Of a stretch of 64,000 nt of DNA, positions 27,530-36,740 are shown one piece after another (position 1 is the first letter of the stretch; each line of letters starts with the position of its first letter). Source of the DNA: Algoriphagus sp. A40 (GTDB lineage: Bacteria; Bacteroidota; Bacteroidia; Cytophagales; Cyclobacteriaceae); contig NZ_MUNY01000039.1 in the NCBI RefSeq assembly GCF_002002735.1, forward strand, positions 62,001 to 126,000. The letters are read 5' to 3'. A program made the translations under genes and the position numbers. The notes under the pieces are model-generated. The model saw only the letters and a program-made list of their open reading frames with translations. It was not told the DNA's origin and made no database searches.

Positions 27530-28615
27530 ATGCTATCCTTCTCACCCAAAAAACGTCTTTCGGCACTAGTACACATTCTGGGTTGGTTTATGCTCTGCAT
27601 TGTGTTATTGCTGCTTTCTCCACTTTCATGGAGAATGGGCGAAGTGGAACTGCCCATCCAATTTTGGTGGAAACAGGTCTTTCTGGTAGTCCTTCTGATT
27701 TCCATCTTTTATACCAATGCCGCCATTATAGTCCCCAAAATCCTGCTCAGGGGTAAGAACTACTTATACCTTTTGGTTATAATCTTGGGAGCAGTATTTT
27801 TCTATGGATTCGTAATCTACTTCGAGCAGTTTATCAACTATGGGGAAAAAATGCATCAGGTATTCAATCCCGACAAGCCTTATATACCCGGTGGAAAAAG
27901 ATGGATGCCTGGAGATGTTTTTCACCTGATGCTTTATGTTATTTCCATCGGTTTGAGTACTTCTCTTGCTCTGGTACAGAAATGGCAAAAAGACGAATCC
28001 CTGCGCCGGGAACTTGATCGACAGCGGATCAATACCGAACTGTCTTATTTAAAGGCTCAGATCAATCCTCACTTCTTCTTCAACACACTCAATAACATCT
28101 ATGCACTCACCAATCTGGACGTGAAAAAAGCTCAGGAAGCTCTTCTCAAGCTGTCCAGAATGATGCGCTATGTGCTCTACGAAAATCAAAAAAATGAAAC
28201 TCTCCTTAGCAAAGAGGTCAAATTTATCGAAGATTACATTGAGCTGATGAAAATGAGAATGACCGAAAAGGTCAAACTCAAAATCGAAATCGAAGAACCA
28301 AAAGAAGATTTGGTCATTGCGCCGATGTTGTTGTTGCCCTTTTTGGAAAACTGCTTCAAGCACGGTGTAAGCTCCCAACAGGAAAGCGAAATTCTGGTCA
28401 AACTGGAAGTTATGGGCGATACGCTCTTTTTCGAAACCAAAAACCATATCTTCCCACTCAATCCGGACAGTCCGGAGGCAAAAGAAAACGGCATTGGATT
28501 GACCAATACCCAACGACGTTTGAGTTTGCTTTATCCCAATAAACACCGGCTTAAATTCGGCAAGGACGAATTAACCCATCAGTATTCAGTCAATCTCACT
28601 ATCAATCTCACATGA
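27530..28615 (+). CDS. LytS-type sensor histidine kinase
   Basis: The 361-residue protein has four N-terminal membrane helices (residues about 10-30, 48-68, 78-98, 130-150), then a His_kinase domain with the phosphorylated His181 in LKAQINPHFFFNTLNNI, an N box (LLPFLENCFKHGV) and a G box (ENGIGLTNTQRRL). It senses an unknown membrane signal and phosphorylates the LytTR regulator encoded immediately downstream, with which it overlaps by 4 bases (ATGA). Confidence 0.92.
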   Translation: MLSFSPKKRLSALVHILGWFMLCIVLLLLSPLSWRMGEVELPIQFWWKQVFLVVLLISIFYTNAAIIVPKILLRGKNYLYLLVIILGAVFFYGFVIYFEQFINYGEKMHQVFNPDKPYIPGGKRWMPGDVFHLMLYVISIGLSTSLALVQKWQKDESLRRELDRQRINTELSYLKAQINPHFFFNTLNNIYALTNLDVKKAQEALLKLSRMMRYVLYENQKNETLLSKEVKFIEDYIELMKMRMTEKVKLKIEIEEPKEDLVIAPMLLLPFLENCFKHGVSSQQESEILVKLEVMGDTLFFETKNHIFPLNPDSPEAKENGIGLTNTQRRLSLLYPNKHRLKFGKDELTHQYSVNLTINLT

Positions 28616-29355
28616 TTCTGAAATGTGTTGCCATAGACGATGAGCCTCTAGCGCTTGAACTGCTGAGCAAATTTATCAGCCAAACCGCATTTCTGAAACT
28701 GGAAGGCCGGTTTTCCAACGCAATAGAGGCATTGGGATTTATCAATCAGAACGAGGTTCAGCTCATTTTTATGGACATTCAGATGCCGGATCTTTCAGGC
28801 ATGGAGCTCGCCAGAATTTTGGACGGGAAAAAGAACTCCGATAAAACACGCATCATTTTCTGTACAGCCTACCATCAGTTTGCGATCGAAGGGTACAAGG
28901 TGGAAGCTTTGGACTACCTGCTGAAGCCTTACAGCTATGAAGATTTCCTCAATGCTGCTACCAAAGCCTACCAATATTTCGACAGGGTCAATAATGCTCC
29001 TGCTCCAAAAACCCTAGAACCAACAGCTCAGCAGGATTTTATTTTCCTGAAAGTCGAGTACCAGCTGGTCAAAGTAAAGCTCAAAGACATCACTCATGTG
29101 GAAGCTTACAAGGATTATGTGAAAGTTCACCTGAAGTCCAAAGCCAATCCCCTTTTGTCTCTTACCAGCATGAAAAACATGGAAGAATTGCTTCCTTCGG
29201 AAAAATTCATGCGGGTGCATCGGTCTTTTATTGTGGCCTTGGATCACATTGATTCCGTATCCAAAAATGTCATCCAAATCGGAGATCACCATATCGCTGT
29301 TGGAGAAAACTACAAAGAGCAGTTTTTGGAGTTTTTGGCCAAATGGATGAACTGA
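28612..29355 (+). CDS. LytTR-family response regulator
   Basis: The 247-residue protein has a receiver domain (D10, phospho-acceptor D55 in LIFMDIQMPD, K near 107 in YLLKPYSYEDF) and a C-terminal LytTR DNA-binding domain (residues about 140-245; FIFLKVEYQLVKVKLKDITHVEAYKDYVKV, FMRVHRSFIVAL). It is the partner of the overlapping kinase. The neighbouring TonB-dependent receptor, transcribed away from this pair, is the most likely target. Confidence 0.93.
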   Translation: MILKCVAIDDEPLALELLSKFISQTAFLKLEGRFSNAIEALGFINQNEVQLIFMDIQMPDLSGMELARILDGKKNSDKTRIIFCTAYHQFAIEGYKVEALDYLLKPYSYEDFLNAATKAYQYFDRVNNAPAPKTLEPTAQQDFIFLKVEYQLVKVKLKDITHVEAYKDYVKVHLKSKANPLLSLTSMKNMEELLPSEKFMRVHRSFIVALDHIDSVSKNVIQIGDHHIAVGENYKEQFLEFLAKWMN

Positions 29356-29372
29356 TTCAATAGGCAGTGATA

Positions 29373-29435
29373 AGTGGGCAGTGGGCAGTGGGCAGTGGGC
29401 TGACCTTTGAGGTTTTCTTAAACCTCGAAGGTCTC
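29373..29435. repeat. AGTGGGC tandem repeat followed by a GACCTT/AAGGTC hairpin
   Basis: Four perfect copies of the 7-mer AGTGGGC fill 29373-29400. Directly after it, GACCTTTGAGGTTT (29402-29415) pairs with AAACCTCGAAGGTC (29420-29433) around TCTT. The hairpin may end the kinase/regulator transcript, but it also belongs to a repeat type seen again at 54977-55013. Confidence 0.7.
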
Positions 29436-29523
29436 AAGGGCTAAACGCAGCGACATCATCGGAAGTCCGGAAGCCTGTTTTCAAGCACTAAAAACGGCCA
29501 TTTTTCCATGCTTCAATCCTCTT

Positions 29524-30000
29524 TCAATCGATCCTCGTGTAGACTTGCGGAGCACCGCAATTTGCGTTGGATGGGCAAATAGATTCCAATTGCTTGTAGT
29601 TTTCACTGACTGCATACTGCTCGAAATACCCCTCTATCTCATAAGTAGTCAGCTCTTCTTTTGGAATAAAATCAATATCTGCAATTCCCATCGAATAGAA
29701 CTCATCGTAATAGAGAGAAACCACGCCATCAGAAATTGTATATGTTCCGCTCGCATAGTTTGTGTAACCAAGTAAATCGCCTGATTCTGCATCTTTGGTC
29801 ACACCTTCCCGATAAAAGCCGCCATCCGCCCTCAAATGAAAAGTATTCACAAAGTCATAGAGTCCAAAACCCCAGGATCCACTACCTCGAAACACCGATT
29901 CATAGCTACCGCGAACCTTGGCCTCTGGACTTAAATTCTCATCATTGCAGCCGAATAAACTGATGAGCAGAAGGAGAATTGGGAATAGTTTTGCTTTCAT
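29524..30000 (-). CDS. Small lipoprotein of unknown function
   Basis: The 158-residue protein has a clear lipoprotein signal (MKAKLFPILLLLISLFGC) and a mature part rich in Tyr, Gly and acidic residues that looks all-beta (GSYESVFRGSGSWGFGLYDF, GTYTISDGVVSLYYDEF). The pattern resembles lipocalin-like META-type exported proteins, but no family is recognised. Two cysteines near the end (SICPSNANCG) could form a disulfide. It is monocistronic. Confidence 0.6.
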   Translation of the reverse strand: MKAKLFPILLLLISLFGCNDENLSPEAKVRGSYESVFRGSGSWGFGLYDFVNTFHLRADGGFYREGVTKDAESGDLLGYTNYASGTYTISDGVVSLYYDEFYSMGIADIDFIPKEELTTYEIEGYFEQYAVSENYKQLESICPSNANCGAPQVYTRID

Positions 30001-30142
30001 TTGGTTGTTGTTATAAAAAAGAGTTGTTCAAATTGCAATTAATCCCATTACGGAATACGGTCACTAAAGGCTACATAGATTAAAAAAAATCATTTTAAAT
30101 CGTAGTTCAAGAGGATTATTTTTCCTTTATCCAAAATTAAAT

Positions 30143-30619
30143 ATGACCCAAGATCAAAAGTATTTCATGCGGAAAGCCATAGAATTGGCAAAAGAAGGCA
30201 TGCTTACCGGAAACGGGGGTCCTTTCGGTTGCGTGGTTGTCAAAGACGGTAAGATCGTCGGGCAAGGCTTTAATATGGTATTAAAAACCAAGGATCCCAC
30301 TGCCCACGCTGAGGTTGTAGCTATCAGGGATGCCTGTAAAACCCTGGATAATTTCCAGTTGGATGGGTGTGAAGTGTATACTTCCTGCGAACCATGCCCT
30401 ATGTGTCTGGGAGCGATTTTTTGGGCAAGACCTGCCAAAGTCTATTATGCCTGCACCAAAGAGGATGCGGCCAACGCAGGGTTTGACGACGAGTTTATCT
30501 ACCAGGAAATCGAAATCCAGCCGGAGCTTCGCAAGATTCCCATGATCTCCTTTTTGCGGGAGGAAAGCCTAAAAGCTTTTGGGCTTTGGAAGGAAAAAGG
30601 GAATAAGACCTTGTATTGA
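30143..30619 (+). CDS. Nucleoside deaminase of the cytidine/guanine deaminase family
   Basis: The 158-residue zinc enzyme has the catalytic HAEVVAI and the zinc-binding CEPCPMCLGAIFWAR motifs. The C-terminus (GFDDEFIYQEIEIQ onward, ending GNKTLY) resembles the GuaD-type guanine deaminases more than tRNA deaminase TadA. It would convert guanine to xanthine. It is flanked by non-coding sequence and appears monocistronic. Confidence 0.85.
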   Translation: MTQDQKYFMRKAIELAKEGMLTGNGGPFGCVVVKDGKIVGQGFNMVLKTKDPTAHAEVVAIRDACKTLDNFQLDGCEVYTSCEPCPMCLGAIFWARPAKVYYACTKEDAANAGFDDEFIYQEIEIQPELRKIPMISFLREESLKAFGLWKEKGNKTLY

Positions 30620-30781
30620 AGATTTTTGATTTACGATTTACGCCGTTCAAATCGCAATGATGGGCTATAAGGGATCTTTGATCTAAGCGCTCTCTCATCA
30701 ATTTCCAGCTTCTGTCCCTTTTCAAATCAGGCCAATTATATTAATAGCTGCAAAGCATCTTTCCCTTAAACCCGTCCCAAA

Positions 30782-31486
30782 ATGAGCCAGATCAAAACCT
30801 TTTTTCTATTCTTCTTTTTGTTGCTGCCAACCTTCGTTTTCGCCCAGCAGGACTTGAAGGCGTCTTATAACTACGGCAAGTCGGTGGCAGTTTTTGGAGG
30901 TTCGGTTTCGGTGATCCCGCCTAGCGATATCGCCAAAAACATGTGGAAAGAGCGACTCGGAATGACAATTACTACTTATGGAGTGGGTGGTGCAGGCTTC
31001 TCTTCACTTCAGGGCAAGTCCCTCCAGCAGCAAGTGGACGAAGCAGGTGTCTTTGACATCTATATCCTTTGGGCCTCTACAAATGACTACACCAACAAGC
31101 GGGAAGTAGGAAGCTATACCGATTTCACTGAATTTGACGGCTATGACAGCAGCAAGCTGATTACCCAGGCTGGCGGGATCAATTATTGCATCAAAAAAAT
31201 CTACGCGATCAACCCCAATGCCCAAATCTATTTTTTCACCTCCAGCAAAGCCTTCAATGACCGCGGGGCCTACGATCCATTGGCTGCTGACGGAATGGCC
31301 GCCTATGTCGCGATGCAAAAACAAATCTGCGAACTCCACGGCATTCCCTACCTGGATCAGTTCACGCTCGGCGGTTACAATATGTATAACAAACACCTTT
31401 ACTACGTCGACCCCATCCACATGAACTCAGAAGGGTACAGGCAACTAGGCGAGCTGCAAGTGGCTTTTTTGGCATTTCCAGATTGA
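30782..31486 (+). CDS. Exported SGNH/GDSL-family hydrolase
   Basis: The 234-residue protein has a signal peptide ending VFAQ and the SGNH blocks: VFGGSVSV (nucleophile Ser), GVGGAGFSS (oxyanion Gly), WASTNDY (Asn) and DPIHMNSEGYRQLG (Asp/His). It is probably a secreted esterase or lipase acting on carbohydrate acyl groups or lipids; the substrate is not visible from the sequence. It is convergent with the next gene. Confidence 0.8.
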   Translation: MSQIKTFFLFFFLLLPTFVFAQQDLKASYNYGKSVAVFGGSVSVIPPSDIAKNMWKERLGMTITTYGVGGAGFSSLQGKSLQQQVDEAGVFDIYILWASTNDYTNKREVGSYTDFTEFDGYDSSKLITQAGGINYCIKKIYAINPNAQIYFFTSSKAFNDRGAYDPLAADGMAAYVAMQKQICELHGIPYLDQFTLGGYNMYNKHLYYVDPIHMNSEGYRQLGELQVAFLAFPD

Positions 31487-31554
31487 GGAAAAAATCCAGC
31501 ACTCCGCCTCTCACCATTTACCACTCACACTCAATCTTCCAGCTTCCCGACTTC

Positions 31555-32406
31555 CTACTTCTTCAAACTGTGCAGAAATGCAATGCTTTTCGGTACCTGC
31601 TTGTAATAGATCGGGCTTTCATCCTCTAGATAAAAATGCTCCACCCCAGCTGCTTTTGCAGCTTTCAGGATTGAAGGAAGATCTAGTTGACCGGTTCCAA
31701 GGGCTACATCATTTTCGGTTGGCGTTCCGCCTGACATATTTCCTTTCACTCCTTTTTTGAGATCTTTCATGTGCATCAGTTTGAAGCGGTTACCATATTT
31801 AGCCAGCAAAGCAGCAGGATCGGCTCCGGGAAAAAACGTCCAAAGGATATCCATCTCAAAGCTTACGTAGGCTGGATTGGTTTCCTGGAGCATCAGGTCA
31901 AACAATGTCCCATCCCCATATGGCTGAAATTCATAACCGTGGTTGTGGTAAGCGAAAGTCAAGCCGTGTTCCTCTTTCAGGATCTTCCCGACAGCATTGA
32001 AATCAGCTATAGTCTGTTTGGCAACCTCCAGCGTAAAAGGTGCGGTATGGGGTACCCAAGCTACTCTGACAAACTTTGCTCCCAAAGTTTTGGCATTTTC
32101 AGCGACAGTAGCGGTCTTTTCCATGAGGTCTTTGTACCCAACACCAAAGGAAGAACAATGCATACCGCGCTTGTCCAGTTCCTTTTTGATATCAGCTGCG
32201 GCATGGCCAAAGAGATTGGAAAACTCCATATCCGTAATCCCCATTTTCTGCAAAGTGTCCAGAGTGGCAGGAAGATCTTTTGAAAAGCTGGTTCTATAAG
32301 TATAGGAAACCATTCCTGGCATCTCAGGAAAGAGCAGCTCCTGAGCTTGAACCTGCAGGGCAAAAAAGAACACTGCGATGAGAGAGAAAAGGGATTTATT
32401 AATCAT
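31555..32406 (-). CDS. Exported sugar phosphate isomerase/epimerase-like TIM-barrel protein
   Basis: The 283-residue protein has a signal peptide (MINKSLFSLIAVFFFALQVQAQ) and an xylose-isomerase-like AP endonuclease 2 TIM barrel: LFGHAAADIKKELDKRGM, RVAWVPHT, FAYHNHGYEFQPYGDG, EMDILWTFFPGADP, LMHMKDLKKG, and HFYLEDESP at the end. Family members isomerise or epimerise sugars, and many in Bacteroidota are exported. The substrate is unknown. Confidence 0.85.
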   Translation of the reverse strand: MINKSLFSLIAVFFFALQVQAQELLFPEMPGMVSYTYRTSFSKDLPATLDTLQKMGITDMEFSNLFGHAAADIKKELDKRGMHCSSFGVGYKDLMEKTATVAENAKTLGAKFVRVAWVPHTAPFTLEVAKQTIADFNAVGKILKEEHGLTFAYHNHGYEFQPYGDGTLFDLMLQETNPAYVSFEMDILWTFFPGADPAALLAKYGNRFKLMHMKDLKKGVKGNMSGGTPTENDVALGTGQLDLPSILKAAKAAGVEHFYLEDESPIYYKQVPKSIAFLHSLKK

Positions 32407-32472
32407 GGCTGTTTTGGGAAGATTTACATTCTAAGTTAATCCTACTTTTCATTCCCGCAAGGAACGCTGTTT

Positions 32473-32609
32473 GGGATTTGCAATCTCGAATTCTATTCAT
32501 AGGATTTGAAATCCGACCAAAAACACCTGAGATAAATTCAATGGGACTGATTTTCCAAACAAAAGCAGTCTGAAGACTGCAACAATTTGGATCCAAGTCC
32601 AAAGACTTG
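32473..32609. repeat. Cluster of short REP-like palindromes A
   Basis: The 310-base gap holds four small hairpins: GGGATTTGCAATCTC (32473-32487), GGATTTGAAATCC (32502-32514), GCAGTCTGAAGACTGC (32565-32580) and CAAGTCCAAAGACTTG (32594-32609). The same hairpins recur at 34972-35182, 36775-36894, 46978-47130 and 58291-58336, always between genes. No ORF is seen in this gap. Confidence 0.85.
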
Positions 32610-32719
32610 AACCAGGTCGTTCACTTTGGATTCCGCTTATAAAATTTCACTTTGAATCGAGGCTAATTATAGATAAATTCCTTATTCACAATCAGATAAA
32701 TACATAAACCCTTTCTACC

Positions 32720-33838
32720 ATGAAAAAGTCAGTATTAATTTTTGGAGTTTGTGCACTGGTGGCGGGTATTACCGCATTCACATTTCGCGCTGAGGAATTG
32801 CCCTATAATCTAAAAAGGGGGACACCTGAGATCAAATCTATTACTTCCCTGGCCTTTGGTCCGGATGGCATCCTGTTTATCGGAGACTCCAAAGGTGCCT
32901 CAGTCATTGCAGTGAACACCAAAGACGCAAGCAATTCTGTATTACAGCCTATCAATTCAATCGGAATTGATAAAAAATTAGCGGGCATGTTGGGAACCAC
33001 AGAAGAGAATATCTCCATCCTGGATATTGCAGTAAATCCTATTTCCAAGAAAGTTTATCTGGCTGTTCAATCCGGCGATGGCACTCCAGTCCTCCTAAGT
33101 ATTGAAGGAGAAACTATTGCACCTGTTTCGCTGAAAGATGTAGAATTTGATGTGGTGGTGCTGAATAACTCTCCCGCCGAGGATGCGAAAGACGGAAGAG
33201 GAAGACCGCTGCGGATTTCCTCTATCTCTGATTTGGGATATGCTAACGGCAAGTTGCTGGTAAGCGGGCTTTCAAATCAGGAATTCAGCTCCACTTTCCG
33301 AAGTATTCCTTTCCCATTTACCGATAAGCAGGATTTTGCCTCGTTGGAAATCTTCCACGCGGCTCATGGCAAATATGAAACGACCTCGCCAATTAAGACT
33401 TTCACCACAGCCCAGGTGAATGGAAAAGAATATCTGGTTGCGAGCTATACGTGCACGCCATTGGTACTTTTTCCCATGGATGAATTGAAAGCAGGAACTC
33501 ACGTCAAAGGAAGAACCATAGCAGAAATGGGCAGTGGAAACCAACCTTTGGATTTGGTGAATATGGAAAAGGACGGTAAATCCTTTTTGGTGATGGCCAA
33601 CTCCAACAGACCGGTATTCCGTGTTGATTTTAATGATATTGAGAATTTCGAAGGATCACTTACCGAACCTGTCACCGCAAATTTTGCCACAGATGGAGTT
33701 GATTTCGTATCCATGCCGATGACCAATGTATTGCAGTTGGACAAGATGAATGACGATACGATGGTGATCTTGCAGCGCAAATCCAATGGTTCACTGGATT
33801 TGTGGAGTACTGAAAAATCCGGGAATTTGCTGAAATAA
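32720..33838 (+). CDS. Exported protein of unknown function, beta-propeller-like
   Basis: The 372-residue protein has an N-terminal signal or anchor helix (MKKSVLIFGVCALVAGITAF). It has repeating beta-rich segments such as ITSLAFGPDGILFIGDSKGASVIAV, ILDIAVNPISKKVYLAV and VLQLDKMNDDTMVILQRKSNG, consistent with an NHL- or WD-like propeller, but no family is recognised. Its stop and the next start share one base (TAATG at 33836-33840), so it is co-translated with the lipoprotein that follows. Confidence 0.65.
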   Translation: MKKSVLIFGVCALVAGITAFTFRAEELPYNLKRGTPEIKSITSLAFGPDGILFIGDSKGASVIAVNTKDASNSVLQPINSIGIDKKLAGMLGTTEENISILDIAVNPISKKVYLAVQSGDGTPVLLSIEGETIAPVSLKDVEFDVVVLNNSPAEDAKDGRGRPLRISSISDLGYANGKLLVSGLSNQEFSSTFRSIPFPFTDKQDFASLEIFHAAHGKYETTSPIKTFTTAQVNGKEYLVASYTCTPLVLFPMDELKAGTHVKGRTIAEMGSGNQPLDLVNMEKDGKSFLVMANSNRPVFRVDFNDIENFEGSLTEPVTANFATDGVDFVSMPMTNVLQLDKMNDDTMVILQRKSNGSLDLWSTEKSGNLLK

Positions 33839-34944
33839 TGAACTCCAAATCATTTCCAATCAGGCTGTCCCTAGTCCACAGCCTGATTTTTTTTAGTGCA
33901 TTTTTTTTGCTTTCCTGCTCATCAGCCTCTGAAAGCGAGATTTCCATTATCTGGGAAAATGATCGGGCCATTGGTTTAATTGTACCCTCAGATATCCTGG
34001 ATAGTCCTGATTTAGCTCAACTGAGCATTCATTTGGCAAGTGGGGAAAATAATCCTCCGGTCTTGGGAGAACTCCGAGAGGAGGACAATGGGATTCTGTT
34101 TTCACCACTGATTCCATTCACCAGAGGACTGAGCTACGAGATCAGGTACAAGGACGTAAGCATTGGAAATGTTTCCATTCCCCAACTAACAGAAGGTGAG
34201 ACAAACCTGTCGGTATTGGAAATTTATCCTACCCAAGATATACTTCCCGAAAACCAATTGAAGTTTTTCATCAAGTTTTCCAAGCCCATGCGGGAAGGCG
34301 AATCTACTGCCCACGTGACCCTTTTGAATAGTAAATTGGACACCTTGAAAGGGGCATTTTTGGATCTTCAGCCTGAGCTTTGGAACGAGGACCAGACTCT
34401 GCTTACCCTTTGGCTGGATCCCGGAAGGATCAAAAGAGACCTGGTTCCAAATCTTGAAATGGGCGCTCCTCTGGAAATGGGCGAATCCTATCACCTCATC
34501 ATCTCTGAGAAATGGAAAAGTAAATCGGGAGAGAGCTTGAATGAAAGCTATACCAAAGACTTTACCGTCACCGCCCGGGACAGTATCTCTCCAGTTCCCA
34601 CTTCCTGGATTGTTGGTGCTCCAAAGGCCGGAACAATTGAGGCAGTTGAAATTGACTTTTCAGAAGCTTTGGATTACAGCCTACTCCGGGAAGTTTTTAG
34701 GATAAGAGACCTTAATGACCAGAAGGTTCCCGGTAAATGGAATATTGGAATTGAAGAAAAAAGCATTCGATTTACTCCAGACACTGATTGGAAAAAAGGC
34801 AAGTATGTTCTTGAAATAGAAAGCAGGCTAGAAGATCTTGCCGGGAATAATTTAAACCGACTGTTCGAAACAGACCTCTCTAACCCATCAAAACCAGCGA
34901 TCGAAACGGACTTCAAAAGGCTGGAATTTGAGATTAAAGAATGA
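33838..34944 (+). CDS. Lipoprotein with Ig-like (Big_5-type) domains
   Basis: The 368-residue lipoprotein has a lipobox LLSC near residue 27, and beta-sandwich repeats resembling bacterial Ig-like Big_5 domains. These are seen in the pairs LSVLEIYPTQDILPENQLKFFIKFSKPM and GTIEAVEIDFSEALDYSLLREVF, with RFTPDTDWKKGKYVLEIESRLEDLAGN as the typical closing segment. It is the partner of the preceding exported protein; the pair is likely an envelope complex. The specific role is unknown. Confidence 0.7.
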   Translation: MNSKSFPIRLSLVHSLIFFSAFFLLSCSSASESEISIIWENDRAIGLIVPSDILDSPDLAQLSIHLASGENNPPVLGELREEDNGILFSPLIPFTRGLSYEIRYKDVSIGNVSIPQLTEGETNLSVLEIYPTQDILPENQLKFFIKFSKPMREGESTAHVTLLNSKLDTLKGAFLDLQPELWNEDQTLLTLWLDPGRIKRDLVPNLEMGAPLEMGESYHLIISEKWKSKSGESLNESYTKDFTVTARDSISPVPTSWIVGAPKAGTIEAVEIDFSEALDYSLLREVFRIRDLNDQKVPGKWNIGIEEKSIRFTPDTDWKKGKYVLEIESRLEDLAGNNLNRLFETDLSNPSKPAIETDFKRLEFEIKE

Positions 34945-34971
34945 AAAGTGAAGATGGAAGATGACTGCCTT

Positions 34972-35182
34972 GGTTCAAGTCTCCTGACTTGGACCTCTTT
35001 TTATCCCCAGCTATTCGAGATTTGTTATCTCGAATTTGGTTTCTAGGATTTGCAATCCGATCGAAAACACCAGAATTCAATTCTCCGTGACTGATCTTCC
35101 TAGCAAAGAAGTCTGAAGACTGCAATTAGATTGGTCCAAGTCTGAAGACTTGAACCAAACCGGGTCATAGGATTTGAAATCC
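34972..35182. repeat. Cluster of short REP-like palindromes B
   Basis: The gap holds GGTTCAAGTC/GACTTGGACC (34972-34995), ATTCGAGAT/ATCTCGAAT (35013-35035), GGATTTGCAATCC (35046-35058), AGTCTGAAGACT (35110-35121), GGTCCAAGTC/GACTTGAACC (35133-35156) and GGATTTGAAATCC (35170-35182). The order of hairpin types repeats that of cluster A. No ORF is seen. Confidence 0.85.
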
Positions 35183-35195
35183 CTTTAAAAAAATA

Positions 35196-35217
35196 ACCCA
35201 GCCATCTCTGACTGGGT
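35196..35217 (-). terminator. Terminator of ffh
   Basis: On the minus strand ACCCAG and CTGGGT form a stem around a 10-base loop, followed by TATTTTTTT. It lies 35 bases beyond the ffh stop. Confidence 0.75.
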
Positions 35218-35251
35218 CATTCAAATCGGAAATCCGAAACCGGAAATCTCC

Positions 35252-36592
35252 TTATCTTTTTCCAGCTCCCGGAGGCATCATACGGCTCATCGCCTGTTTT
35301 GCTCCACCCATTTTGTTCATCTGCTTCATGAGCTTTCTCATGTCGTCAAATTGCTTCATCAGGTTATTGACCTCGACGATCGTTCTTCCCGAACCATCAG
35401 CAATTCGCTTTCTTCTTCTTCCGTCAATGATATCAGGCTGCTGACGCTCTTTTGGAGTCATACTGCGGATGATCGCTTCGATTGGTTTAAATGAATCGTC
35501 GTCGATATCCATGCCCTTCATTGCTTTGCCCATTCCCGGGATCATTCCGATCAGGTCTTTGATATTTCCCATCTTTTTCACCTGCTCAAGCTGAGAAAGG
35601 AAATCATCAAAGTTAAAGTTGTTCTGACGGATCTTGGAATTGATACGCTTGGCTTCATCCTCGTCAAAAGACTGCTGCGCACGCTCCACGAGTGAAATCA
35701 CGTCACCCATTCCGAGGATTCGCTGGGCCATACGATCCGGATGGAAGACATCCAGATTTTCCATCTTCTCTCCAGTGGAGATAAACTTGATCGGCTTGTT
35801 GACTACGTGACGGATGGAAATTGCAGCACCACCTCGGGTATCCCCATCGAGTTTGGTCAGGACGACTCCGTCAAAGTTTAGTCTTTCGTCAAAGGTCTTT
35901 GCAGTATTCACCGCATCCTGACCGGTCATCGAATCGACCACAAAAAGTGTTTCCGAAGGATTAAGGGCCTTTTTCAGTTCCTCAATCTCCTTCATCATCT
36001 GATCATCTACTGCCAAACGACCCGCAGTATCGACTACGACAGTCTTTTTACCAGTCTTTTTCGCATAGGCAATCGCATTGTTGGCGATCTGAAGGGCATT
36101 CTTGTTTTCAGGTTCGGCATAGACTTCCACACCGATTTGCTCTCCCAAAACCTTCAACTGGTCAATCGCAGCAGGTCTATAAATATCGCAGGCCACCAAT
36201 AAAACCTGGCGTCCCTGTCTTTTCAGCAAACTACCCAACTTACCGGTGAAGGTGGTTTTACCCGAACCCTGCAAACCAGCAATCAAAATCACGGATGGAT
36301 CACCGCTAAGTTTGATGTCGACTTTGGAACCTCCCATGAGTTTGGTCAGCTCCTCTTGGGTGATTTTTATAAGGAGTTGACCCGGAGATACGGAGATCAA
36401 AACGTCCCGGCCCATGGCCTCGTCCTTGATCTTGTCGGTAACTTCCTTGGCTACTTTATAGTTGACGTCGGCATCAATCAGGGCTCTTCTGATCTCCTTT
36501 ACGGTGGATGCTACGTTGATTTCGGTGATTTTTCCGGTTCCTTTCAGTGTTTTGAAAGCCCGGTCAAGCTTTAAACTTAAATTATCAAACAT
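35252..36592 (-). CDS. ffh: Signal recognition particle protein Ffh
   Basis: The 446-residue GTPase has the N domain (MFDNLSLKLDRAFKTLKG), the G domain with GLQGSGKTTFTGKLG, DTAGRL and TKLDGDTRGG, and a methionine-rich M domain ending MNKMGGAKQAMSRMMPPGAGKR. It binds signal sequences and the SRP RNA and brings ribosomes to FtsY at the membrane. Length and motifs are standard. The ATG is 23 bases downstream of a good promoter box. No SRP RNA gene was found in the window. Confidence 0.97.
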   Translation of the reverse strand: MFDNLSLKLDRAFKTLKGTGKITEINVASTVKEIRRALIDADVNYKVAKEVTDKIKDEAMGRDVLISVSPGQLLIKITQEELTKLMGGSKVDIKLSGDPSVILIAGLQGSGKTTFTGKLGSLLKRQGRQVLLVACDIYRPAAIDQLKVLGEQIGVEVYAEPENKNALQIANNAIAYAKKTGKKTVVVDTAGRLAVDDQMMKEIEELKKALNPSETLFVVDSMTGQDAVNTAKTFDERLNFDGVVLTKLDGDTRGGAAISIRHVVNKPIKFISTGEKMENLDVFHPDRMAQRILGMGDVISLVERAQQSFDEDEAKRINSKIRQNNFNFDDFLSQLEQVKKMGNIKDLIGMIPGMGKAMKGMDIDDDSFKPIEAIIRSMTPKERQQPDIIDGRRRKRIADGSGRTIVEVNNLMKQFDDMRKLMKQMNKMGGAKQAMSRMMPPGAGKR

Positions 36593-36614
36593 TCGGCTCG
36601 GTATCTATAGGGTG

Positions 36615-36622
36615 CAAAAGTA
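36615..36622 (-). promoter_or_regulatory. -7 promoter box of ffh
   Basis: The minus strand reads TACTTTTG, a perfect TAnnTTTG box, 23 bases before the ffh start codon. Placement fits a short leader. Confidence 0.55.
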
Positions 36623-36740
36623 ATGAATTAAAGGGTTTTTGAGAAGGTGAATGTGTGCGAAAAAAGAAGGAAGACCGAAGACCGAAGACCGAAGCATTTA
36701 AATTCATACAAAATCAGCTACTTATTCTGCGAGTAACTTG

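Noticed and set aside
28049..28546. 165-residue minus-strand ORF rich in Phe and Asp
   Set aside because: Mirror frame of the histidine kinase catalytic domain.
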